A DNA stretch of 64,000 nucleotides from Porphyra umbilicalis (Eukaryota; Rhodophyta; Bangiophyceae; Bangiales; Bangiaceae): positions 186,001 through 250,000 of the forward strand of contig KV918802.1 in assembly GCA_002049455.2 (NCBI GenBank), in the 5' to 3' direction. Numbering within the stretch: position 1 is the stretch's first letter; every line of letters begins with the position of its first letter. Below the pieces are notes generated by a model. That model was not told the origin of the DNA. It saw nothing but the letters and a program-made list of their open reading frames with translations, and ran no database searches. This document shows, piece by piece, positions 55,265-64,000 of this stretch. Both the position numbers and the translations under genes were made by a program.

Positions 55265-56538
55265 AAATCCCCTGGCCTTTAGGACAGGGTACTATCCAAC
55301 ATGCGCATAGGGGCCCCCATTCTAATTTTTTTCCGAGCTAGTGCACGTTGCGGGAGTACTTGCCAAAAAGCGTGGTGCACGCGGAGAGACCTCGTACGGC
55401 TCGGGCGGACGTCGCCCTACGTTGAGTCCGACATGGTTAGAAGCGTCAACTTGCACACTATCCGTACATGTGTTTTTGCACAATGGCCGTATGTTAGGCG
55501 TTTGTGAGGTTCAACCATGAAGAAAGAGGTTTTTTTTCTCGTTTAGATGGCTTGAAACGGGGGGTCTGTGCTTCAGACGAGCTGGAAACGAGGATGCGTG
55601 CTGCATATGACCGCGTCGGGTGAGGAATTGAAGACGTAATTAGTGAAACATGCCCCTGAGATGCTCTGGACGGTGTTTTTGTTCTTCAAATTTTTGAACG
55701 CGCAGGAGAGGGCCAAGATCGGGAACAGCCGAGAGTCGTGGAATGTGGTGTGACCGTGGCGCGCAGTGACTAAAGCGGGCAGTCACGGATAGCGTGACGC
55801 AGCTGCCCGCGTGGTTCTGTGCGCGGACCTGTGACGAGGAGAGGGCGGCGTCGTGCGTGTGGCCCGTGCGAGGGGGTGGTGGTGTCGCGGTGGCGGATCC
55901 GGCCGTGCGGGATGTCGCGCAACTGACCGCGCGGTACGTCGTGGGGGGAGGAGAACGGACAGGGGGTACGTTCGGGGGGCTGTGGAGGGGTTGAGGGGCC
56001 GTGGGGCTGGAAGGAGGGAGGGGTGAAGACGCCGTGGGCTAGCCGGTGGCAGCCCCTTCGGCGGCGGCGGCGGACCCTGCGCCCGCGCCCCCTGCTGCGA
56101 TAGGCTTGCTACTGGCAACAAGCCTAGCCATCATGGACGAGGGGGCGGAATTGGCATGGCGTTTGCCGCAGGGGGCGGGTGGACTGCGCGGTAGCGGCGG
56201 CGGAGGAGGACGTGGGTGTGAGGCCGGTGGGCTCGGGGGGGTGAGGCGGTCGGCGAGCCGTGCGTGGCTTGGGACTGTCGCAAGCACGGCGTCGCCTGGG
56301 TGGGGGGCCGGCGCGCTCCGGGCCGGACGGCTCTGGTGCGCGCGCCTGCCCGTGGACGCCCGCAAAGAGAAAAAAAGAAAAACCAAGGCAGTGCCTAAAA
56401 AATACTAACCACGTGCCAAGGGAAGCGCGACGCGGCCTGCTTCAAGTCTAAATAATGCTCCAGACCCGACTCGAATAGATGGTCTTTGATCACAGCACAA
56501 CTCCAGGCGAGGGTGTTTTCGCGCACGCGCTTTCAGTA
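55265..56538 (+). repeat. Long direct repeat, unit 3
   Basis: Nearly the same 1,274-bp unit as 53845-55117, offset by about 1,420 bp. The shared open frame is at 56046-56408 (120 residues). Between units 2 and 3 a 147-bp spacer holds a diverged partial repeat of the unit end. Confidence 0.8.
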
Positions 56539-56600
56539 GATGGTCTTTGATCACAGCAGCACTCCAGGCCAGGGTGTTTTGGCGCACGCGCTTTCAGTTG
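56479..56600 (+). repeat. 61-bp tandem duplication
   Basis: ATGGTCTTTGATCACAGCA begins at 56479 and again at 56540; each copy ends GCGCTTTCAGT. A single related copy stands at about 55055-55115. It marks the border between the long repeats and the GC-rich block. Confidence 0.85.
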
Positions 56601-56699
56601 CCAATCTGGTCGGTCGATCGGGGGCGCGCCCCGCGTTTGAATTTCGAGGCCGAGCCCACCCCAAACGTTCAAACGCCCGGGCGCGCCCGCCGCGCGCAC

Positions 56700-57032
56700 G
56701 CCTCGCGCCGCGCGGCGTGTGTGCCGCGGTGGGGGTCCCCGCCCCCCCCCCTGCCCGCGCCCGACGCCCCGCCGCCGCCGCCGCCCCCGCCGCCGCCGCC
56801 GCCGCCGCCCCCCGCCGCCGCCGCCGCCGCGCCGGGTGCGCTCCCCCCGCCCCCGTCCCCCCCCCCGCCTTGCCCTCCCAGCCCGCCGCGCGGCGCCCCC
56901 GTCGGTGGGGCGGTGACCCCCCCCCCCCCCCGCGGCGCCCGATCGGCGGCGACGCGCCGCGGGTGCCGCGCGGCCGTCCCCCCCCGACGGCCACCCCCCC
57001 CCGCCGCCGCCCCCCCCGCCGCCGCCGCCCCC

Positions 57033-57069
<37 letters not shown>

Positions 57070-57724
57070 TGCCGCCGGCGGCGGTGCTCGGGGCGGCGCC
57101 TTCCCCCCCCCGCCTTCCCCCCTCCACCCTTGCCCGTTCTCGGCGCGGGACGCGACGCGCGCGCGGCCGCGCGCGCGCCCCCCGCGGCCCCCCCCCTCCA
57201 TGCGCGGCGCCCCCCCGGCGGCATGCCACCCCGGGGATGGGCGGCGGCGGCGGGCGGGGACACCCCCCGCCCCCGCCGCCCCGGCGGTGACGCTCCCGCC
57301 GCACCCGCCGCCGCCGCCGCGGCCGCGGCCGCCAGCACCGCCCCCGCCGGCGGCGTCACGGACCCCCCCCCCCCCCCCCGCGGGGCGCGTTGAGCCTTGG
57401 GCGGCGGCGGCAGGGCGCCCCCCCCCCCTCCCTCGCCCCCCCCCCTCCTCCCCCCCCCCCCCCCGTTTGGCTCCTTGCACCCCCCCCCCCCCCCCCCCGA
57501 CGCTGACGGGGGCCGCTACGAGTTTGACGCCCCGCGCTGCTACCCGCTCCACTTGTGTGAGCCCAACGGGCGGGGTGGGGCGGGGGGCGGGGGGGGGTGT
57601 CCCCGCCCCACCCCGCCCCACCCGCACCCGCACCCGCGCCCGCACCCGCACCCGCACCCGCACCCGCACCCGCTCCCGCACCCGCGGCGGGGTGGTCGCC
57701 CCCGACGCCCGCGTCGGCGGGCGG

Positions 57725-57755
<31 letters not shown>

Positions 57756-57821
57756 GGGGGGGGGGGGAGGGGGGTGCCCCCCCGCCCGCCGCGCCGCCAC
57801 CCGCCGCACCCGCCGCCGCAC

Positions 57822-57854
<33 letters not shown>

Positions 57855-58728
57855 ACTTTTTCGCCGTCGCCCACGCGGCGCACGAGCGGCGGGCGGGGGC
57901 GGGGGCGGGGACCCCCCCCCCCTCGGCCGGCGGCCACGGCCGCGGCCTCGGCAGCGGCGGTGGCAGCGGCAGCGGCGGCGGCGCCGGCGGCGGCGCCGGC
58001 GCCGGCCGCCGTTTCGGCGCCTCGGGCCGCGGCGGGGGTGCCCCCCCCCGGCGCCCCCGCCCGCCCGTCAACCGGCTCTCCTCTGACGCCCCCTACGCCG
58101 TCGTCCGCACGCCGCTCGTCGGCGGCGCGTCGCCGTCGCCACCCGCCGGCGGGGGGGCCATCACGCCCCCGCCCGACGGCGGCGGCGGCGGCCACCGCCG
58201 CCGCCCCCGCCCCGCCGCGCCCCCGTCGCCCCGCATTCCGCCGGGGGGGGGGACGCCAGGCGGCTCGGCGCTGCCGCCGCTGCCCCGCTTTTCGCTGCTG
58301 CTCGCGACGGGGGGGGCCGCCGCCGCGCGGCGGGTGGCGGCCGCCGCCGCCGCCGCCGCAGGCGCCACGCGCGACGGGGAGGGTTGGGGGGGGCGGGGGG
58401 GGGGGGGAGGGGGGGGCGCCCCCGCCCCCGCCCCCGCCGCCCCCGTCGACGCCCCCACGGCGGGCGGGCGGGGGGGTGCGCCCGGCGGCGGCGGCGGGCG
58501 GCGACGGGGGCGGGGGCGGCACGCCCGCGGGCGCCGCGTCGGCGGCCCGCCGCCGGTGGGGCGCCGCCACCGCCGCCCGCGTGCGGCGGGGGTGGGGGTC
58601 CCCCCGCCGCACCGTTGCGGGCGACGGCGGCGGGCGGTCCGCCCTCGTGTACAGCAGCGAGGAGGAGGGCGACGCTGCCGCGCCGGCGGCGGCGGGCGGC
58701 GCGTCGCCGGGGTGGCTGCCGGCGGGCA

Positions 58729-58760
<32 letters not shown>

Positions 58761-59545
58761 ACCATTGCCCGCGCCGTGTCGTTTGCGTCCCCGCCGCCGC
58801 CCGCCGCCCGCCCCGTGCGCGCCCTACCCGTGGCGCCGTCGGCGTTGCCGGCGTCGCCCCCGTCGCCGCCGTCGTCGCCGGCGTCCCCCTCCCCGCCGCA
58901 CCCCGCCGCACCCCCCCCGCGCGGCGTGTCCCCCCCCGGTGCAGCCGCCGCGGCGGACGCGGCGGCGGCGGCGGCGGCGGGAGCACCCCCCCCCCCCCGC
59001 CCCGCCCCCGTGCGGGACCGGTGGCTGCCGCGCCGTGCCGCGGCGGCGGCGGCGCCCGACGCGGCGCCGCCGCCCGACAGCGTCGGCGGTGGTGCTGCCC
59101 CGCCGGCGGCGCGCGCGCCCCCCCTCCCCCGCCAACCGCCGCCGCCGTCGCCGCCGCCGCCGCCACCGCTGGCGGCGCTGGCGGCGGGTGCGTCGCGGGG
59201 GCGGCGCCCCCCCCCCCCCCCCCCCCCCTCCCCCGCGCCGGCGGGGGCGGCGGCATCCCCCCCCGCGGCGGCCGCGGCGGCGGCAGCCGCTCCCTCGGCG
59301 CCGCCGCCGCGGCGGCGCGGGGCGGCACGGCCATCCCCACCCGCGCGCGCTCCGTGGGGGGGGGGGGGCGCCCGCCCCCGCCCCCCGTCGCGGGCGCCGC
59401 CGCCGCCGCCCGCGGCGGCCGGCGGCCCGCACGGCCCGCCGCGGCGGCGGCGGCCACCGCGTCGGCGGGTGCGGGGGCGGGGGCGGCGGCGGCGCGGGCG
59501 CCGTCACCGGGCGCCGCCGACGGCGGCGACGGCGCGGGCGCCTCT

Positions 59546-59590
<45 letters not shown>

Positions 59591-60353
59591 CCCCCCTCCT
59601 CTGCGGCACTGGCGGCGGCGGCAGCGGCGGCGGGCGCCGGCCGCGGCGGCGGCGGTCCCCCCCCGCGTGCGACGGGCGGTGCCGTTGCCGCCGCGTCGCG
59701 GGCGGCGCGCGACGCGGCCGCCGCCGCGTGCCGCGCGCGGGGGCGGGGAGAGGGGGGGGGGGGGGGGGTGGGGGGGGCAGCGCCGCCCCCGTGCCCGCCC
59801 CGCCGACGGCGGGGGGGGGCGGCGGGGGGGTGCCCCGGGCGTCGGCGGCCGCAAGCGCCGCCTCGAGGGGCCGCCCCCGGCGGCCGCGTCGGCCGCGGCG
59901 ACCGCGTCCGTGTCGGCAGCGCCGTCGGCGGCGGGCGGCGGCGGCGGCGGGGGCGGCGCCGACAAGGAAAACCGGGGCCCGCGGCGGCCGGCGACCGCGG
60001 TCGGCCGCCGCCGCCCGACGCCCGCGGCGGTGGCGGCGGCGGGGCTGGCGGCGGCGCGCGGCGGCAGCCGCCGCCGCCCGCCCGGCGTGCGTGCGCCGCT
60101 GGCGGGGGTCCCCCCCCCCCCCGGCGGCCGCGGGCGCGGCCGCGCCGCGCCGCCCGGCGCCCCCCCCCCCCGCCTTGTGGGTCTGGGGGCGCCGCGCCCG
60201 CCGCGGCGGCGGCGCCCCCCGGCGGCGCCGCCGCCGCCGCCGCCGCCGCCGCGCCCGGCGGCACCGACCGGTGCGCCGGCGGTGGTGGTGGTGGTGGTGG
60301 TGGTGGTGGTGGCGGTGGCGGCGGCGGCGGCGGCCATGTGGACGACCGCGCGG

Positions 60354-60384
<31 letters not shown>

Positions 60385-60532
60385 GGCGGCGCGGCGCGCC
60401 GACGCGGACCTCGAGGCGATGCTCGCGGCGCACAACCGGGGGGTCGAGGCCGACCGCCGCGCCGCGCGCGCGGCGCGCCAGGCGCGCGCGCGCGCGGCGG
60501 CGGGGGGGGGGCGCCCGGGCGCCCGGGGGTGA
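56700..60532 (+). CDS. Probable low-complexity protein gene, reading frame unresolved
   Basis: Several plus-strand islands look like real protein, but in different frames: DADGGRYEFDAPRCYPLHLC (about 57500-57565), RLSSDAPYAVVRTPLVGG (about 58070), SALVYSSEEEGDAAAPAAAG (about 58637), DKENRGPRRPATAVG (about 59960), and ADADLEAMLAAHNRGVEADR near 60395, closing at TGA 60530-60532. The rest is Ala/Pro/Gly/Arg-rich with dozens of homopolymer runs, so frame changes can reflect sequencing slips or short introns. A KEN box (DKEN) would suit a cell-cycle-regulated protein, but this is weak. I do not recognise the family; start, exons and even unity of the gene are uncertain. Confidence 0.35.
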
Positions 60533-61615
60533 GGTGCGCAGGGGGGGGGGGGGGGGGGGGGTGTGTTTGGCAATGCCGTCTTTGGCGGCGGCCGCCCCCG
60601 CCCGCGGCGGCCGCCGCGTGGCGCGACCGCTGCCGCGTCGGGCGGGTGGGCGGGCGGGCCGCCGCCGCCGCTGTCGCGGCCGCGGCAGCCGCCGCCGCCG
60701 CCGCCGCGCCGCGGCCGGCGGGCGCGCGGCCGCCGCGCGGCGCGGCGGCCGCCGCGGCCGCGGCACGACGCGGCGCGGCGGCGGCGGCGGCGACGCGGCG
60801 CCCGCGGCGGGGAGCGGGGGCGGTGCGCCCGCGGCGGCGGGCGGCGGCGGGCGTGGCGCGTCGGCGGGGAGCGGGGGGGGCGGGGGGGCGGGGGGCGAGG
60901 CGGGGGGGGGGGGGGGGGGGGGCGTTGGCCGCGGCCGCGCCTGAGCGCGCTGCCGCACGAAAATAAAAAAGAAACGAGAAGAAAATTTTGGGTGGCGCGG
61001 GGGGGGGGGGTCGACGCCGCGCCGCGCCGCCGGCCGGCGCGTCGCCCGCCGCCGCTGCGCGCGGGCCGGCGGCGGGCGGCGGCGGCGGGGGACGGGGGGG
61101 GGCGGCAATGGGGGGGGGGGGGGGGGTGCGTGCGCTCGGGGCCACCCCGCTGCTGCCGCCGCGCCGACGGTGCCGGTGGGGGGGGGGGGCGCGCGGGCGG
61201 GAAAGGGGGGGGACGAGGGGCCCAGGGCGGGAAATGTCCCGCCCTGCGGTCCCCCCTTTCAAAGGGGGGGGGCGAGGGGCACATGGCTGGCGGGGGGGGG
61301 GGGGGGGGGGGGGGCACCCGCCCGCGCCGGCGCCCCCGCGCATCGACCGGGCAGGGGGCGGGGGGGGGCACTGGCGTGGGAGCGCCCTGGGGGGGGGGTT
61401 GCAGCGGGCGCTGGCGCGGGGGGGCGGCCGACGCGGGCGCGCCGTGAGGGCGGGGGGGGGGGGGCGCCACTGGGGGCGCCCCGCACGGGCCGTTGACGCG
61501 GGCGGGGGCGCGCGTGCGGCAGCCGGCGCGCCGCCGGCGTCGCGGCGCTGCGTGCCGGCGCGATCCGCCGTGCGGTGCGCGTGCGGGCGGGGAGGCCAAG
61601 GCGAGGTGCCAGCGT
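60533..61615. repeat. G-rich low-complexity spacer; no gene
   Basis: G-runs and GGC repeats dominate. An island at 60959-60993 (AAATAAAAAAGAAACGAG and following) contains AATAAA on the plus strand, a possible polyadenylation signal for the preceding gene about 430 bp away. Confidence 0.5.
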
Positions 61616-61621
61616 TTTATT
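61616..61621 (-). terminator. AATAAA polyadenylation signal of the flavoenzyme gene
   Basis: AATAAA on the minus strand, about 160 nt after the stop codon at 61780. It is within AGCGTTTTATTGG on the plus strand. Confidence 0.5.
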
Positions 61622-61779
61622 GGTGGGCGCCGCCCGCCCCCGCCCCTGCCGACGCGCGGCGTGGGGCCGCCCGAGCGGCGCCGCCGCCCCGGGCGGGGCG
61701 GCGCGCATGAGGACGGCGTGCCGCCGGCGGCCGCGCAGCCGGTGGGCTGGCGCGCGCGGGGGCGACGCGGACATGACCC

Positions 61780-63750
61780 TCAGCGCCTGCGCGGCGCCGC
61801 CGTGCCCGCGTTAAAGTTGGTAATGACCGCCTTGTAAAATGGGGCGTCGAGCCACGACGGCCGCGCCACGCGCATGTGCACGCCGAGGGCGCGCTCGGCC
61901 ATGAGGAGGCTGCCCTCTGCCCAGCCGACCATCTCCCCCCACGCCTCGTTGACGAGGTGGAGGTGGAGGTCCCGCACCGGCTTGGAAAACAGCCGCGCCG
62001 ACGGGGTGGCCGACAGGCGCGGCACGGGGCGGGGCCAGTGCATCGACACGTCGTACCAGGAGCCCCCGACGCACACGTCGGGCTCGGGGATGGGGCCCGT
62101 CGCGTTCTTGCGCCCGTACAGCGGGCCGTGCGACGCGCGGATGCCGTCGACGACGGCCTTCCACGCGAGCGCGTGGCGGGGCGACAGCGACGCCTTGACC
62201 ATGACCGTCTTGGCGTCGGTGGGGGACAGGGGCGTGTACGGGGCGTCTGCGTGGTTGGCCGCGTACAAGCCCGACGCGACGCCGGTGGGGTCCCCAAACT
62301 CGTACGAGACGAGGAGGCCCCCCTTGCACGTGGCGTAGTCGTTGGGGTCCGCGCACCGCACGGGCCCGTCGTGGTAGCGCGTGTTGTGCACGGCCGGCGC
62401 GTCACCACGGCCGTTGCCGCGGGAGAAGCCGAGGTCGGTCAACCACCACGCCCGCGGCCAGTAGCAGTACATCTTGGAGCCGCCAATGACCTGCTGGCCC
62501 TCGACGCGGCGCCGCACGTCGGCCGACGCGGACTTGATCGGCTCCGACGCGGCGCCGAGTGCGAGCAGATCCGTCTTGCCGACGTTTAGGAAAAGCCGGT
62601 GCGTGATGGCCTTGGCGCCATTCTCAAACTCAATCGCCAGCGGCTTGCCCGGCACGGACTCGTCGGGGTCATACTCGTCGCACTCGCCGACGCGGCGCAC
62701 GGAGATGGCGCGGTGGCCCGTGTAGACGCGCACGCCCGCGGCCTCGGCGGCCTCGAGCATCTTTGTAACGATCGACGCCATGCCCGACCGCTTGCGCGCG
62801 GCGCCGTCGCCGGCGACGGGCACGACCATGGCCTTGGCCGGCCCGCGGGCGGGCAGCGCCATGTGGTGCGTCGCGAGGGAGCGCACGAGCTCCGTGGTGA
62901 GGCCGAGGACGTTCATGTTGAACATTTGGGGGCCCCCAAAAGACGTGCCGACTTCCATGGCGAGCTCCTCCGCCGACATGCCCGCGTCGCGCGCCATTTG
63001 GATGACGCTAACCTCCGCGTACGGTACGCCCTTGTACTTGCCGACGGCGAGCGCCGCGAGCGTCTCGTCGGCCACCGCCATGGCCTTCTCGTAGGTGGTG
63101 TTGGCGTCCGTCAGCGCCGCCCAGCGGGTCGCAAGCTCGGGTAGCATGCTGTTGGGGCCCGCAAACACCGACGGCAGCGTCCGCCGCTCCTTGCGCGCGG
63201 CGGTGGTGCCCCACTTTTCCGCGTCGCTGAATTGAAAGGGCACCGCCGGCGTCCACGCGGGCAACGCCCACGCGTCAAGCGTGTCGAGGTTGCCCACAAA
63301 CGACTTGGTGCGCGTCGTCGTCCAAAGGGCATTGTCCTTTGGGCACTCAGCCACGCTCATCGGGAGCGCCAACGTCGGGTCGGTGTAGCAAGCCGTCTCC
63401 ATTTTGAGGGCGTCCTCCACAAGCGACCGCGTGAGCGGGTGCTCCGTCCGATGAAAGCGGTACGCGCCAATGTCGGTCGCAAAGCCCGGGTAGCCGGGTA
63501 CGTCTTGCACCGTGTAGATGCGGCCGCCAAAGCGGGTGGAGGCTTCAAACAGGCAAACGTCAGCGGGGCGCACGACGCGCGCGTCGACGGCCAGCCGCCA
63601 TGCCGTGTAGGCGCCGCCAATACCCCCGCCGACGATGGACACTTTGCAGTGGAGGGGCTCGGGGGACTCCGACGCGGAGGCGGCGGTGATGGCAGCGGCC
63701 ACGCGGACGACGGCGACGGCGACGACAGCCGCACGGCTGGTCGCGCGCAT
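61780..63750 (-). CDS. Secreted FAD-dependent amine oxidase (L-amino-acid-oxidase-like)
   Basis: An intact, intronless 656-residue protein. I use the Met at 63750 (context TTCACC-ATG, as in the coiled-coil gene) because a signal peptide follows at once: MRATSRAAVVAVAVVRVAAA. The FAD-binding Rossmann motif is KVSIVGGGIGGAYTAWRL, with the acidic ribose contact in CLFEASTRFGGRIYTV. GAYRFHRTEHPLTRSLVED follows. The C-terminal flavin closure is EAWGEMVGWAEGSLLMAERA, as in flavin amine oxidases (GWxEG). FENGAKAITHRLFLNVGKT matches the second FAD domain strand. The expected reaction is oxidative deamination of an amine or amino acid to the oxo product, ammonia and hydrogen peroxide, outside the cell or in the secretory path. 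The substrate cannot be told from sequence. An AATAAA lies 160 nt after the stop. Confidence 0.85.
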   Translation of the reverse strand: MRATSRAAVVAVAVVRVAAAITAASASESPEPLHCKVSIVGGGIGGAYTAWRLAVDARVVRPADVCLFEASTRFGGRIYTVQDVPGYPGFATDIGAYRFHRTEHPLTRSLVEDALKMETACYTDPTLALPMSVAECPKDNALWTTTRTKSFVGNLDTLDAWALPAWTPAVPFQFSDAEKWGTTAARKERRTLPSVFAGPNSMLPELATRWAALTDANTTYEKAMAVADETLAALAVGKYKGVPYAEVSVIQMARDAGMSAEELAMEVGTSFGGPQMFNMNVLGLTTELVRSLATHHMALPARGPAKAMVVPVAGDGAARKRSGMASIVTKMLEAAEAAGVRVYTGHRAISVRRVGECDEYDPDESVPGKPLAIEFENGAKAITHRLFLNVGKTDLLALGAASEPIKSASADVRRRVEGQQVIGGSKMYCYWPRAWWLTDLGFSRGNGRGDAPAVHNTRYHDGPVRCADPNDYATCKGGLLVSYEFGDPTGVASGLYAANHADAPYTPLSPTDAKTVMVKASLSPRHALAWKAVVDGIRASHGPLYGRKNATGPIPEPDVCVGGSWYDVSMHWPRPVPRLSATPSARLFSKPVRDLHLHLVNEAWGEMVGWAEGSLLMAERALGVHMRVARPSWLDAPFYKAVITNFNAGTAAPRRR

Positions 63751-64000
63751 GGTGAAGCGGGGGGGTGGACGCAAGCAAATGGTCGCCACGGAGGAGACGT
63801 GACGGGCTGGCCAGCGGTCGAGGCAACGAGGACGACCACGCACCGCGCGAGATGATGCTCGCTGGGTACACAGACGAGGACAAGGGCGCAAAGGCGGGCA
63901 TCAATCCTCGGTTCGCAATCCTCTTGCCTGTCGTCAAGCCAACGGCCGGGGTGCTGCCAGGTTCGCCGCCCGGCGACGGCCCCCAGCGCATGGCCGGTGC
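63751..64000. other. Upstream region of the flavoenzyme gene
   Basis: The frame stays open upstream of the chosen start by 47 codons, but without a credible signal. No TATA motif is evident before the window ends. Confidence 0.35.

Noticed and set aside
56540-61600. Reading frames of more than 1,000 codons on both strands at once
   Set aside because: Stops are rare in nearly pure G/C sequence, and all six frames are open over much of the block; only short islands look like protein.

Overview
The window looks like nuclear DNA of a GC-rich, intron-poor eukaryote. The evidence is an intronless histone H3 variant behind CCAAT and TATA motifs, a GT-AG intron in one gene, an AATAAA signal, long (CCG)n and homopolymer tracts, and a mix of Gypsy, Copia, hAT, EnSpm/CACTA, MULE, PIF/Harbinger and Tc1 remains. 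A bangiophyte red alga (Porphyra/Pyropia type) fits the base composition, the low intron density and the amine-oxidase-type secreted flavoenzyme. That assignment is inference; another GC-rich alga is possible.

Layout. 1-2159 (minus): decayed Gypsy-type Gag and protease, cut by the window edge. 3929-7534 (plus): decayed Copia polyprotein with an internal 207-bp duplication and a nested 791-bp solo LTR. 10524-14205 (plus): second decayed Gag-protease, related to the first. 14849-15601: hAT-like non-autonomous element. 15763-16591: another Gypsy pol scrap. 16600-22450: a JmjC/zinc-finger gene (plus) tail-to-tail with a TNP2-type EnSpm transposase (minus), both decayed. 22602-23000: a 399-bp inverted-repeat element. 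23191-28457: a MULE-like transposon whose transposase reads through one short intron.

31038-41444 holds two PIF/Harbinger transposases (plus, then minus), a probable Harbinger accessory protein, (CCG)n arrays, a 147-bp minisatellite and, in the middle, an intact unusual H3 gene without ARKS motifs. 43078-50190 holds mostly host-like minus-strand genes: a secreted amphipathic/coiled-coil protein, a trypsin-like protease, a possible Fes1-like first exon, a tail-anchored candidate and an alpha/beta-hydrolase pseudogene. 51007-52443 is a Tc1 transposase split by a second copy of the 400-bp element. 52541-56600 holds three long direct repeats. 56700-60532 is extreme low-complexity DNA with probable but frame-ambiguous coding. 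61780-63750 (minus) is an intact secreted FAD-dependent amine oxidase.

Only four genes look complete and probably functional: the H3 variant, the coiled-coil secreted protein, the flavoenzyme and the MULE transposase. The rest is a nested transposon graveyard. The most unusual points are the JmjC gene joined to an EnSpm transposase and the H3 variant lacking the lysine contexts used for silencing marks.
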